A DNA stretch of 64,000 bases. Origin: Myxococcales bacterium (GTDB lineage: Bacteria > Myxococcota_A > Polyangia > Polyangiales > Ga0077539). The stretch spans positions 1 through 64,000 of the forward strand of contig JAEUKI010000051.1 of assembly GCA_016793325.1 (NCBI GenBank). The letters are read 5' to 3'. The position numbers and the translations under genes are program-made. The notes under the pieces are model-generated. The model did not search any database, was not told the origin of the DNA, and worked only from the letters and a program-made list of their open reading frames with translations. Positions 24,045-37,509 of this stretch are shown here, piece by piece; within the stretch, counting starts at the first letter, position 1; every line of letters starts with the position of its first letter.

Positions 24045-26495
24045 TTACATGGTCGGCGGGACGTAGCGCCACTCGGGCGAGAAGAACCCCGAGGCGCGCG
24101 CTCCCATCGGGCCGAACACGAGGTAGTCCGGGGCGACGAAGCTCGATGTGAAGGGCATCAGTCGAAACAGAAGGAACTCGGACCCTTCGGTCGCGGTGAT
24201 CACCGCGCCGAGACGGCCGCCCTCTTCTGCGAAGACGAAGGCCAGCGCCGAGGCGTCGTAGCGCGTCGTCCCTGCGGTGATCGACGTTCGATCCCAGCTG
24301 AGCGGCGGCGCGCCGCCGAGCGCTCGAACGGCGGACGGCGGAGCGCCGAGGTACACGATGTTCCACTGCGCGCGGAGCGCGGGCGTGACGCGAGAGAGCG
24401 GCACCGCGCAGCCGTGACCGTTGCCGATGAGCGCCCAGTTCGACAGCAAAAATGCTGCATATCGGCGATACGCGGCCGGCCCGTCGTCCGGGTACGCGAA
24501 GCAAAACGGTCGGTAGAACACCTCGTCGAGCGGGCCGTGAACGCCGGGGCGCTTTCCTGTGGTGGGGCCGACGGCGAGCGTCCCGTCGGGCACCTCCATC
24601 GCGCGTCCGTCGATCGACACGCGCGCGATGCCTTTAGCCCTGAGCGCGCGTCCGTCGATCTCCATCGAGCGGACGTTGGTGGTCGTGAGCGTGACCGTGT
24701 CTCCCATGCGCTCCGAGCGGAGCGTCACGTCGGTGTTCGCGTCGCTCTCGGACACGATCGTCACGTACGAATGCTGTGGATTCACGAAGGGCGACGGCGT
24801 GGTGAACGAGAAGTCGAGCTCGGTCGGGTCGAGCCGATGACGCTCCATGAACTCGAACAGCGGGACCCAATCCACGCAATCTGCGCCGGGCGCGGCCATC
24901 CCGTCCCACCAGTGACCCGCGCCGGCCTGCTCGTGAAACTCGACGTCCATCGTGTGCATCCGCAGCGCAGGGACGAGCGCGCGCGGCTCACGAATGGGCA
25001 CGTTGTCGTCCGCGGTCCCGTGGATCACGTACGCGCCGCGTCGCGCGAGGTTCGACAAGTACGCGTTGGTGTCGCTCGCCGCCGCGGCGCGAGCGAACGC
25101 TCCCGTGGGCCTTCGCGCGCCGGTGTACGTGTAGAACGAGCTCCACCCAGCGCTCGGCCCGATCGTCGCGAATCTCCCGGGAAAATGCACGCCAACGTTC
25201 CACGTGCCGTGTCCGCCCATCGAGTGTCCTGTGAGGTACACGCGCGTCGGGTCGATGCGAAACGTGCGCGTCGCGTGGTCGAGCGACTCGATCGCGTCGA
25301 GGCGTCCCCAAAGCTCCCAGTCGAACCCGTACGGCCTCCGATTGGTGGGCGCGATCACGTAGCTCCAATCGCGGCGCGAGTACGCGCGCGCGTGGCCGAT
25401 GCCTTCGACCGAGGCCCCGTGCAGCGCCAACACGAGCGCGTACTGCCGCATGGGGTCGAAGCTCGATGGCGAGACGACCCCGTAGTACTGCGCGGAGTTG
25501 TCGATGGCCGAGCGAAACGTCCTGCGATAGGTCGCGTCGGCGGCCACGGTTTCGACGGTGATCTCTCTGCGATACGTCCAGTCCAACGTGCGCGACTCGA
25601 GGCGAAGGGCCACGGTCACGCGTCGGCCCGCGGCGGCCCACGGACGCTTGGGCTGCAGTCGAAACGCGAGCTTCGTCGCGGATCCGCCGGCGAGCGACGG
25701 GTACTCCACGGCCGTCGCAGCGAAGTCGTCGCTCTCTTCGACGCGCGCGGTCACGTCGAGCGCGGGCGTCTCGGTGAGGTTGAGCACGGCGACGCCGACC
25801 CACTGCTCGGACATGTCCCCGACGAGGAGGTCGGGCGCCGTGAGGTCCTCCGTGTTGAACACGATTTCATCTCGCGTTTGAAAAAGCTGGACGCGCGGCG
25901 TTCCCCGGCCGCCGATCAGCCTCGCGACGACCTGGTTCGGCGCTCCATCTCGCGTGACGAGCGGAAGTCGCATCCGGCCCGAGGCGTACACGTCGCCCGG
26001 CTGTTGCGCGCCGTTGGTCCACACGGACACTGTCGTGTCGAGCCGCGCGAACACCCTGCGTCCGGCGGGGACCATCACGTTGGCCGCGACGTATCCGACG
26101 CCGGGCGGAAGCGCGAGGAGCGTCCCGTCCATCTCGGACTCGATGGGGTCCCACGAGGTTCCGTAGCGCTCGCCCGCCTCGTCGGGGACGACGAACATCC
26201 CCTGCTCGATCACGGGCAAGACGCCGTCGGTCTGATTCGTCGCGCGCGCGGTGAACATCCACTGCGGGACCGCGAGCGGCTCTGGCTCTTGCGCTGGCGC
26301 GACGGGGCCGAGGCCCGCGTCGTCTCTCGGCGGGCGCACGAAGCTCGACCCGTCCGCGAGCGCGTCGCTCGCCGCGTCGGACGAGGCCGCGTCCGCGTCG
26401 GGGCTCGCGGTCGACGGCGTCGAACAAGCGGCCAAGAGGCACAGCGCGGGAGTCATCCAGCGCGAGGCAGAGAGGAGCGTTTTAGCGCGCAACAA
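24045..26495 (-). CDS. Secreted alpha/beta-hydrolase (prolyl-oligopeptidase-like) lipoprotein
   Basis: The 816-residue product has a signal ending in lipobox LAAC (about residue 24), then an Asp/Ala/Ser-rich tether to about residue 55. Residues 80-340 are beta-rich and look like a binding or jelly-roll region. The catalytic domain follows, with LALHGASVEG, nucleophile elbow TGHSMGGHGT, HGTADDNVP (acid) and QAGAGHWWDG (histidine), so the triad is complete. A further beta-rich domain runs to the C-terminus. It is probably a surface-anchored peptidase or esterase for scavenging. ATG 26459 is an alternative start that keeps the lipobox. Confidence 0.8.
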   Translation of the reverse strand: MLRAKTLLSASRWMTPALCLLAACSTPSTASPDADAASSDAASDALADGSSFVRPPRDDAGLGPVAPAQEPEPLAVPQWMFTARATNQTDGVLPVIEQGMFVVPDEAGERYGTSWDPIESEMDGTLLALPPGVGYVAANVMVPAGRRVFARLDTTVSVWTNGAQQPGDVYASGRMRLPLVTRDGAPNQVVARLIGGRGTPRVQLFQTRDEIVFNTEDLTAPDLLVGDMSEQWVGVAVLNLTETPALDVTARVEESDDFAATAVEYPSLAGGSATKLAFRLQPKRPWAAAGRRVTVALRLESRTLDWTYRREITVETVAADATYRRTFRSAIDNSAQYYGVVSPSSFDPMRQYALVLALHGASVEGIGHARAYSRRDWSYVIAPTNRRPYGFDWELWGRLDAIESLDHATRTFRIDPTRVYLTGHSMGGHGTWNVGVHFPGRFATIGPSAGWSSFYTYTGARRPTGAFARAAAASDTNAYLSNLARRGAYVIHGTADDNVPIREPRALVPALRMHTMDVEFHEQAGAGHWWDGMAAPGADCVDWVPLFEFMERHRLDPTELDFSFTTPSPFVNPQHSYVTIVSESDANTDVTLRSERMGDTVTLTTTNVRSMEIDGRALRAKGIARVSIDGRAMEVPDGTLAVGPTTGKRPGVHGPLDEVFYRPFCFAYPDDGPAAYRRYAAFLLSNWALIGNGHGCAVPLSRVTPALRAQWNIVYLGAPPSAVRALGGAPPLSWDRTSITAGTTRYDASALAFVFAEEGGRLGAVITATEGSEFLLFRLMPFTSSFVAPDYLVFGPMGARASGFFSPEWRYVPPTM

Positions 26496-26545
26496 GCCAC
26501 GATCGTAACAGAGTCATCGTGCGCGAATGACGCTGCGCGATTCGA

Positions 26546-28768
<2,223 letters not shown>

Positions 28769-28778
28769 AGCAATCGCG

Positions 28779-29666
28779 TCAGACGCGCGAGGGCGGCGAA
28801 GGATTTGGAGGCGTCCAATCGGGGCCCGAAAAAACTCGGTGCCAGCGCTCGCTGAAGGTGCGGGCGGCCCGGACGTCCCGCGCGATCGCTCGGTACTCGT
28901 GAAACGCGATCACGAAGAGGTTGTACGAGCGGATGTTCTTCACGAGGCCGTAGACGACGGGCTCTTCTTCGGGGACGAAGGTCCTGAAGAGTCGGTCCCA
29001 TATAATCAAGATTCCGCCGTAATTACAGTCGAGATAGCGACCGTTGGAGCCGTGGTGCACCCGATGGTGCGAGGGGGTGTTGAAGATCCACTCGAACCAT
29101 CGGGGCATGCGATCGACGAGCTCGGTGTGAACCCAAAACTGGTAGATGAGGTTGAATCCGCCGGCCATCACGATCATGCCGGGCCGCACGCCGAGCAGCG
29201 CGATGGGCGGCACCATGAGCAGCGTGAGAAAGGGCGTCCACGGCTGCCTCAGCGCGGTCGAGAGGTTGTACCGCTCGGACGAGTGGTGATTGACGTGGGC
29301 GGCCCAGAAGATCCGTCGCTCGTGCTCGACGCGGTGGACCCAGTAGTACACGAAGTCCCACGCGAGCATGGCGACCGCCCAGCCGAGCAGCCCTTCGCCG
29401 AGGTCTGTGAAGCGATGCTTCCACAGCCACCGCGCGAGGAGAAACTGGCCGTGCACGATGAGGCCGACGAGCACGATGCTGACGGTCCCCATCGCGAGCG
29501 AGGCGATGGTGTCCTTGCGTTCGTAGCCGAGCACCGCGCGGCCGGCGCGCTTTTGCTTTACGAGCGCGCGATGTTCGAGCCAACACGCGAGCAAAAACAG
29601 CGGGCCCATCGGAACGGTGGGGTCGAAGTACCAGTCGACAAACATCGTTGCGCCGTTGCGTCCCAT
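28779..29666 (-). CDS. Sterol desaturase / fatty acid hydroxylase family protein
   Basis: The 295-residue integral membrane protein has four to five hydrophobic helices and the three His clusters that bind the di-iron centre: WVHRVEHE (HxxxH), AAHVNHHSSE (HxxHH) and SHHRVHHG (HxxHH). The family hydroxylates or desaturates sterols, carotenoids, fatty acids or alkylglycerols using O2. The exact substrate cannot be read from sequence. ATG 29645 is a possible shorter start. It is 10 bp upstream of the beta-propeller gene and divergent from the phosphohexomutase. A second family member lies at 49064-50197. Confidence 0.88.
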   Translation of the reverse strand: MGRNGATMFVDWYFDPTVPMGPLFLLACWLEHRALVKQKRAGRAVLGYERKDTIASLAMGTVSIVLVGLIVHGQFLLARWLWKHRFTDLGEGLLGWAVAMLAWDFVYYWVHRVEHERRIFWAAHVNHHSSERYNLSTALRQPWTPFLTLLMVPPIALLGVRPGMIVMAGGFNLIYQFWVHTELVDRMPRWFEWIFNTPSHHRVHHGSNGRYLDCNYGGILIIWDRLFRTFVPEEEPVVYGLVKNIRSYNLFVIAFHEYRAIARDVRAARTFSERWHRVFSGPDWTPPNPSPPSRV

Positions 29667-29710
29667 GATCGCACGCGTCGCGCGCTGTGATAGAAACTCC
29701 GTCTCCGACG

Positions 29711-31072
29711 ATGAATCCTCACATTTTTCGCGAGTACGACATCCGCGGCGTCGCCGACGCAGACCTCACCGACGACGTCGCGTTCGCGATCGGCCGAATG
29801 CTCGGGACCATCTACGCCGAGCGGGGCAAGCGAAAGATCCTCGTCGGGCGCGACTGCCGTCTGTCTTCGCGGCGCATCCGCGAGGCGCTGGTCAAGGGTT
29901 TGCTCGACGCGGGCCGGCACGTCGTGAAGATCGAAGTGGGCCCGACGCCGCTGCTCTACTTCGCGGTTCATCACCTCGAGGCGGACGGCGGCGTGATGGT
30001 GACGGGCTCGCACAACCCGCCCGAGGACAACGGCCTGAAGATCTTGATGGGCAAGGCGAGCTTCTTCGGCGACGACATTCGCTCGCTCGGCCGCCGCACC
30101 GCCGCCAAAGATTGGAAGAGCGCGGCGGGCGGGTCGCTCGAAGAGACGACGGTGTCCGACGCGTACGTCGCGTTCATGAAGGGCAACGTGCGCTTCGCGA
30201 ACAAGGGCTTGAAGGTCGTCGTCGACGGAGGCAACGGCGCTGGCGGCCCGCTCGTGCTCGCGTGCATGCGCGCGCTCGGGCTCGATCCTGTGGCGCTCTA
30301 CTGCGAGATGGACGGGAGATTTCCCAATCACCACCCCGACCCGACCGTCCCGAAGAACGTCGAAGAGCTCATCGCGACGGTCAAGCGGATCAACGCGGAC
30401 GTGGGCATCGCGCTCGACGGCGACGCGGATCGCATCGGCGCGATCGACCGCAACGGCGAGATCGTGTGGGGCGACAAGCTGCTCGTGGCGTTCTCTCGCG
30501 CGATCTTGGAGCGGCGCCCCGGCGCGGCGGTGATCGGCGAGGTCAAATGCTCGCAGACGCTGTACGACGACATCGCCGCGCACGGAGGCAAGCCCATCTT
30601 GTGGAAGACGGGCCACTCGCTCATCAAGACCAAGATGAAAGAAGAGCACGCGCTGCTCGCGGGCGAGATGTCTGGCCACCTCTTCTTCGCGGACAAGTAC
30701 TACGGCTTCGACGACGCGGTGTACGCCGCGCTCCGGCTCGTCGAGCTCATCGGAGAAAAGGGCGAAGGGCTCGAGGACATGCTCGAGGACGTTCCCGCGA
30801 CGTTCGCGACGCCCGAGCTGCGCGAGCCGTGTCCAGACGCTGTGAAGTTCGCCGTCGTCGAGCGCGTGCTCGATCACTATCGCGGCAAGCGCAAGGTGGT
30901 CGACGTCGACGGCGCCCGCGTGGACTTCGGCGACGGCTGGGGGCTCGTGCGCGCGTCGAACACGCAGCCGGTCCTCGTGCTCCGCTTCGAAGCGCAGTCG
31001 CCCGCGCGGCGCGACGACCTTCGCGCCGAGGTCGAGGGCGTCGTGCGCGAGATCCTTCGCGCGCTCACCTAG
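29711..31072 (+). CDS. Phosphomannomutase/phosphoglucomutase
   Basis: The 453-residue enzyme interconverts hexose 1- and 6-phosphates, feeding nucleotide-sugar and polysaccharide synthesis. Start ATG 29711 is chosen because FREYDIRG, the family's substrate-binding opening, follows at once. The active-site phosphoserine loop is TGSHNPPEDNG, the metal loop is DGDADRIG, the sugar-specificity loop is GEMSGHLFF, and the C-terminal phosphate-binding loop is VRASNTQP. All four are intact. GEMSGH is typical of bifunctional PMM/PGM of the AlgC type, so a dual role is likely. Confidence 0.92.
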   Translation: MNPHIFREYDIRGVADADLTDDVAFAIGRMLGTIYAERGKRKILVGRDCRLSSRRIREALVKGLLDAGRHVVKIEVGPTPLLYFAVHHLEADGGVMVTGSHNPPEDNGLKILMGKASFFGDDIRSLGRRTAAKDWKSAAGGSLEETTVSDAYVAFMKGNVRFANKGLKVVVDGGNGAGGPLVLACMRALGLDPVALYCEMDGRFPNHHPDPTVPKNVEELIATVKRINADVGIALDGDADRIGAIDRNGEIVWGDKLLVAFSRAILERRPGAAVIGEVKCSQTLYDDIAAHGGKPILWKTGHSLIKTKMKEEHALLAGEMSGHLFFADKYYGFDDAVYAALRLVELIGEKGEGLEDMLEDVPATFATPELREPCPDAVKFAVVERVLDHYRGKRKVVDVDGARVDFGDGWGLVRASNTQPVLVLRFEAQSPARRDDLRAEVEGVVREILRALT

Positions 31073-31081
31073 CGCGACGCC

Positions 31082-31157
31082 CCGTTGGAAGGACTACACG
31101 CACTGCGCTCACTCCTGGGAAATATCCTGGGATGCTTGCGTGGCGTGTAGCCAACGG
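31082..31157. terminator. Long imperfect hairpin between convergent genes
   Basis: CCGTTGG (31082-31088) and CTACACGC (31094-31101) pair with GCGTGTAG (31143-31150) and CCAACGG (31151-31157), with a 5-nt bulge and a loop that contains two TCCTGGGA-like units. It fills the gap between the phosphomutase and mutL stops, so a bidirectional termination role is plausible. There is no T-run. Confidence 0.45.
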
Positions 31158-31178
31158 AAGGCGGAGCCGCAGTAAAGT

Positions 31179-33185
31179 TCAGCGGCCGACTTTGCGCTCG
31201 AGCTCGGACCACTTGATCGAGAAGAGCACGGGGCGGCCGTGCGGGCAGTGCCCGCCGAAATCGCAGTCGTCGAGGGACGTGAGCAGCGCGCGCGCTTCTT
31301 CGGCCGCGAGCTCGTCGCCGCCGCGAACGCTCCCGTGGCACGCCATCGTCGCGAGCACGAGGTCGAGGGCCCGTGAGAACTCGCTGCCTTGCCGCGCGAG
31401 CTCCGCGAGGATGTCCCGCGCGAGCCTCCGCGGATCGGCGCGCACGAGCAGCGCTGGAACCGCGCGAACCGCCAGCGTGTTGGTCCCGAGCGGCGTGAGC
31501 TCGAAGCCGATCTTCGCGAGGTCTTCGGCGTGCTCTTCGGCGAGGGTCATCTCGCGCGCGGTCACGTCGAACGTCTCGTGCACGAGCAGCGGCTGCACGC
31601 GCACGTCGCGCGAGGCGTAGCTCTTTCGCAGCCGATCGAACACGACGCGCTCGGCCGCCGCGTGCTGATCGAGCATCACCAAGCCCCACTCGCCTTCGCA
31701 AATGAGAAACATCCGTCGTACTTGCGCGACGAAGCGCAGCGCGGAGAACGTCTGTCGATCGGGCAGCCCCGTGTCGCCTGCGAGCCCGACGACCCGAGGC
31801 GACGCGATCGCAGCGGCCATCACCGCGGCGTACTCGGTCTCGATCGAGGGGGCCGTCGGTGTCGTTGGCGTCGTCGGCGTGGGCGCGAGTCGCCAGGGGT
31901 CCTCCGCGGACTCGACGGGCAGCGGAGCCGCGCGAGGCGTGCTCGACTCTGTGCTGGAAATCTCCTCGTGTCTCGAATCTGTGTGCTCGCGCCGCGCGAA
32001 GAGCGATCGCGTGGCGGGCTCTGGGGGCACGAGCTTCGAGACGTCGACGCTGTAGGGTCGCGCGCTGAGGTCGAAGTCGCTCGCGCTCGTCGATGGGGCG
32101 CCGCCACGAGGTGCGCCGTCGAAGCGCGAGGACCAACCGTCGTCCGCGCCGCTCGGCGCGCCCGTGAGGACCTTGGCCCACGGCGCGGTGGACAAGCCGT
32201 CGCGCAAGAGCGAGACGACCGACGCGAAGACCTCGTTTTGTTGGGCGAAGCGCACTTCGGCCTTCTGCGGGTGGACGTTGACGTCCACTTGCGCGGCGGG
32301 GACGTCCACGAGCATCGCTCCCGGCGGATAGCGCCCTCCGTCGAGCGTCGATCCGTACGCTTGCGCGATCGCGCGGAGCAGTAATTTGTCTCGAACGAAG
32401 CGCCCGTTGACGTACACAGCGATGCCGGTCGTCCCGGTGCGGGCGCGCTCGGGCGGGCCCAAGAACGCGCGGATGTGCACGGTCCCTCGGCGACCGTCGA
32501 TTTCGGTGAGCGTCTCGTCGGGCCACATCTCTCGAACGCGCTCGGCCACGGTGTCGCGCCGGAGGTACTCGCGCACGACCTTGCCGTCCTTGCGCAGGAC
32601 GAACCGAACGTCGGGCCGAGGCAACGCGAGCCGCGCGACCGTGTCCGCGCACGCACCCCACTCTGTTTGCGGGGTTCGCAAGAATTTGCGGCGCGCAGGG
32701 GTGTTGAAGAACAGGTCTTCGACCGACACGGTGGTACCTACCGCGCAGCCGATGGCGCGGACGGCGGGCGTGGCGTTTCCCTCGAGCTTGACCTCGCAGC
32801 CCTCTTCCGCGGTGCGCTTTCGCGAGGTGAGACACAGGCGAGAGACCGAGCCGATCGACGCGAGGGCCTCGCCGCGAAAGCCGTAGGTCCCCACGCCGAG
32901 CAGGTCGTCCGCCGAGCGGATCTTGCTCGTGGCGTGACGGACGACCGAGAGCGAGAGGTCCTCGCGTGACATTCCGTGACCGTCGTCTGTGATGGCGATT
33001 CGCGCGACGCCGCCGCCGTCGATCGACACAGTCACGACACGGGCGCCTGCGTCGAGGCTGTTCTCGACGAGCTCTTTGACGACGCTCGCGGGGCGCTCGA
33101 CCACTTCGCCGGCGGCGATTTGATTGGCGACCTCGGCGGGAAGAAGCTGGATCGGCGGTAGTTCCGTGGAGGGAAGCTCGCTCAC
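31179..33185 (-). CDS. mutL: DNA mismatch repair protein MutL
   Basis: The 668-residue GHKL ATPase links MutS mismatch recognition to strand processing. N-terminal motifs are intact: ELVENSLDAGA, ITDDGHGM, and GFRGEALASI. The middle is a variable Ser/Pro/Thr-rich linker (about residues 340-460). The C-terminal dimerisation domain keeps endonuclease-type motifs: DQHAAAERVVFD (last acidic position Asp rather than Glu), ACHGSVRGGD and HCPHGRP near residue 648. It is therefore probably an endonuclease-type MutL, with a conservative change in the metal motif. No mutS is nearby. The start is divergent from the kinase cluster. Confidence 0.94.
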   Translation of the reverse strand: MSELPSTELPPIQLLPAEVANQIAAGEVVERPASVVKELVENSLDAGARVVTVSIDGGGVARIAITDDGHGMSREDLSLSVVRHATSKIRSADDLLGVGTYGFRGEALASIGSVSRLCLTSRKRTAEEGCEVKLEGNATPAVRAIGCAVGTTVSVEDLFFNTPARRKFLRTPQTEWGACADTVARLALPRPDVRFVLRKDGKVVREYLRRDTVAERVREMWPDETLTEIDGRRGTVHIRAFLGPPERARTGTTGIAVYVNGRFVRDKLLLRAIAQAYGSTLDGGRYPPGAMLVDVPAAQVDVNVHPQKAEVRFAQQNEVFASVVSLLRDGLSTAPWAKVLTGAPSGADDGWSSRFDGAPRGGAPSTSASDFDLSARPYSVDVSKLVPPEPATRSLFARREHTDSRHEEISSTESSTPRAAPLPVESAEDPWRLAPTPTTPTTPTAPSIETEYAAVMAAAIASPRVVGLAGDTGLPDRQTFSALRFVAQVRRMFLICEGEWGLVMLDQHAAAERVVFDRLRKSYASRDVRVQPLLVHETFDVTAREMTLAEEHAEDLAKIGFELTPLGTNTLAVRAVPALLVRADPRRLARDILAELARQGSEFSRALDLVLATMACHGSVRGGDELAAEEARALLTSLDDCDFGGHCPHGRPVLFSIKWSELERKVGR

Positions 33186-33506
33186 GGATCGACGGTACGA
33201 TGTTCGCTAGCGAATGCACGACTCCACCGCGAGGTGCGGCGACGTTTTGCTCGAACCATCGAGCGCTCGTCGCGCATCTGAGCCCGAAGCGAATCGACAC
33301 TTTCGCGAGGTTGGTTTGAACACCAGCACCCCCACTCGTCGTCACACGTTGACTGACACCCGTGTCCTGGTCGTCGAATTGACCCCTCGAAAGTCGGAGT
33401 GCTACGGTCGGTTGACGGAACGCTCGCTTGAATTTCGCATGAACGCACGCCGCCTAAATTCCCAGGGACCCTGCCGTCGCGAGCGCTGCATCGAGAGGAC
33501 TTCTCG
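33186..33506. other. Divergent intergenic region, no gene seen
   Basis: These 321 bp separate the starts of mutL and the first kinase and must hold both promoters. A TTGACG at 33412 could be a -35 element, but no convincing -10 follows. I see no repeat, hairpin or small gene. Confidence 0.4.
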
Positions 33507-35165
<1,659 letters not shown>

Positions 35166-35226
35166 TCGACGCTCTGCTACGGCTGTCACAGGGACCCGCT
35201 GAGGCGACACGTTTGATTGACAGCGG

Positions 35227-37491
35227 GTGCTCGTCCCGTACGATCCGACCGAGCCCGTGACACAGCCCGCACCGATGAATCCGCCCCCTGCGAATCCTGG
35301 GGATCCCGCGCCTGGCGCGGACGCGAGCGGCGCGAGCGGCGAGGTGCTCCCGCGTCGCTTCGGCAAGTACACGCTGCTCCGTAGGCTCGCGCAGGGCGGG
35401 ATGGCCGAGCTCTTTCTCGCGCTGCACCGCTCGGTCGCGGGCTTCGAGAAGCTCGTCGTCATCAAGCGAATCCTCCCCGAGATGTCCAAGGACCAGGGGT
35501 TCATCACGATGTTTCTGCAGGAGGCGCGCATCGCCGCGACCTTCTCGCACCCGAACATCGTGACGATCTTCGACGTGGGGCAGGCCGAGGGCAGCTACTT
35601 CATCGCGATGGAGCACATCCACGGCGAGGACCTGCGGTCCATCGTCCGGTCGATGAAGCCGAAGAGCGTCACGGAGTTTCCGATCGAGCACGCGATCGCG
35701 ATCGTCTCGGGCGTGGCCGCGGGCCTCGCGTACGCGCACGACAAGCGCGACCTCAACGGCAACCCGCTCAACATCGTGCACCGCGATGTGTCGCCGCAGA
35801 ACATCCTCGTGACCTTCACGGGCGACGTGAAGATCGTGGACTTCGGCATCGCGAAGGCCTCGCAAGACGCCAAGCCCCTCGCAGAGATCGAGACCACGGG
35901 CACCACGCAGAAGCCCGCAGGCGAGCACCACACCAAGGCCGGCCAGCTGAAGGGAAAGGTCCCGTACATGTCGCCCGAGCAGGCTCGAGGAGAGCCGCTC
36001 GACGCGCGTTCGGACATCTTTTCGCTGGGCGTGATCCTGTTCGAGCTCTGCACGGGGCGAAGGCTCTTTCGCGGCAAAGACGAGACCGAGACGCTTCGGA
36101 TGATCGTCGAGGGCGAGTATCCGCAGCCCTCCGTGGTCAATCCCAGGATCTCTCCTGGCCTCGAAGCGATCATCCTCAAGAGCCTCGCGAAGGACACCTC
36201 GCAGCGCTACCAGAGCGGGCGCGAGCTGCAGCAAGACCTCGAGACGCTCTCGCGCGCCGAGAGCATTCCAGTGTCCAACCTCGCGTTCGGCAACTGGATG
36301 CAGATGCTCTTCGAAGAGCGCCTCGCCGCGCAGCGCGAGGCCCTGCTCCAAGGAAAGCAGCTCGCCGACGTCCTCGCCGCCGAAGAGCCGCAGGAGTACA
36401 CGGCCGCCGGGACCATCGGCGGTTCGCTCTCGAGCTTTCAACCTCAGCCTCCGCCGTCGAAGACGCCCATCTACGTCGCGGGAGGGCTCGCGCTCTTCGT
36501 GGCCCTCGCCGCGGGGGGCTTCGTCGCGTTTCGCGAGCGGTCGCGCGCGGTCGAAGAGGCCGAGCGCGCGGCGATCAACTCGGGCTCGATCGTGGTGCAG
36601 AGCACGCCGCCGGGCGCAGCGATCTGGGTGAACGGCGGCGTCACACAAAATCGAACGCCGTTCACGCTGCGCGGGCTCCCGACGGGCCCCAACGCGCGCG
36701 TCGCGCTGCGATTGACCGCGGAGGGCTACGCGCCGTTTACGCAGGACGTTCGCCTCCCCGCGCGCAACGCGACGGTCAACGTCACGGCGACGCTCGAGCG
36801 CGCGCGGGCCAACTCGTTCGCGATGCTCGAGGTCAACACGACCCCGCGCGGCGCGCAGGTCGTCGTCGACGGTCGCGCGATCGAAGGGACGACCCCGCTC
36901 TCGGTGAGCGAACTCGCGCCGGGCGTCGAGCACACGGTGATCGTTCGTCACCCGGACGCTGTCGAAGAGACGTTTACCTTCGTGAAGGCGCCGGGCGAAG
37001 TCGAGCAGCGCACGCTCACGCTGCGCGAGCGGCCTCTCGCGCCGGACGAAGCCTGGGTCAACGTCACGGTCGAGCCGCAGAACGCGCTCATGCGCGTCGG
37101 TGATCGGACGATCAACACGGGCTCTCCCTATCGTGTCCGCGTGCAAGCCAACCGCGTGCTCAACGCGGTCTTCTCGGCGCCAGGCTACGAGTCGACCGCG
37201 CGCACGGTTCGCGCGCGGCCGGGCCAGACGCTCGAGCTCAACGCCGTGCGCTTGTCGCGACCGTCGTCGACGCCCACCGTGGATCGAACGCCCGGCCAGC
37301 TGCGCATCGGCGCGACGCCGTGGTGCAACGTCACCGTCGACGGGCGCTCGTACGGCGAGACGCCGGTCAACATTGGTTCGATCTCGCCGGGCGGACACAC
37401 CATCGTGTGCACAAACCCCGCGCGCGGAACGCAGACTCGACGCGTCACGGTCTCGCCGGGGCGGCTCGAGACGGTGCGCATCACGTTCTGA
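35227..37491 (+). CDS. Membrane-anchored Ser/Thr protein kinase with PEGA-like repeats
   Basis: The 754-residue product starts at GTG 35227 or possibly ATG 35275. The kinase domain spans about residues 45-320: LAQGGMAELFLA, VVIKRIL, catalytic loop HRDVSPQN (about 184), DFGIAK, and YMSPEQARGE. HRDVSPQN, with Val-Ser replacing Leu-Lys, is a common myxobacterial variant. One transmembrane helix lies at about 414-435. The outer part has four PEGA-like repeats beginning near 456, 533, 611 and 692 (QSTPPGAAIWVNG, NTTPRGAQVVVDG, EPQNALMRVGD, GATPWCNVTVDG). PEGA domains are thought to bind surface or cell-wall ligands. It is in line with the preceding kinase. Confidence 0.9.
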   Translation: MLVPYDPTEPVTQPAPMNPPPANPGDPAPGADASGASGEVLPRRFGKYTLLRRLAQGGMAELFLALHRSVAGFEKLVVIKRILPEMSKDQGFITMFLQEARIAATFSHPNIVTIFDVGQAEGSYFIAMEHIHGEDLRSIVRSMKPKSVTEFPIEHAIAIVSGVAAGLAYAHDKRDLNGNPLNIVHRDVSPQNILVTFTGDVKIVDFGIAKASQDAKPLAEIETTGTTQKPAGEHHTKAGQLKGKVPYMSPEQARGEPLDARSDIFSLGVILFELCTGRRLFRGKDETETLRMIVEGEYPQPSVVNPRISPGLEAIILKSLAKDTSQRYQSGRELQQDLETLSRAESIPVSNLAFGNWMQMLFEERLAAQREALLQGKQLADVLAAEEPQEYTAAGTIGGSLSSFQPQPPPSKTPIYVAGGLALFVALAAGGFVAFRERSRAVEEAERAAINSGSIVVQSTPPGAAIWVNGGVTQNRTPFTLRGLPTGPNARVALRLTAEGYAPFTQDVRLPARNATVNVTATLERARANSFAMLEVNTTPRGAQVVVDGRAIEGTTPLSVSELAPGVEHTVIVRHPDAVEETFTFVKAPGEVEQRTLTLRERPLAPDEAWVNVTVEPQNALMRVGDRTINTGSPYRVRVQANRVLNAVFSAPGYESTARTVRARPGQTLELNAVRLSRPSSTPTVDRTPGQLRIGATPWCNVTVDGRSYGETPVNIGSISPGGHTIVCTNPARGTQTRRVTVSPGRLETVRITF

Positions 37492-37509
37492 GCGCAAGGA
37501 CCAATCGCT

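Noticed and set aside
33412..33440. Sigma-70-type promoter before the first kinase gene
   Set aside because: TTGACG is present, but the hexamer 17 bp later (TCGCAT) is a poor -10, so I did not annotate it.
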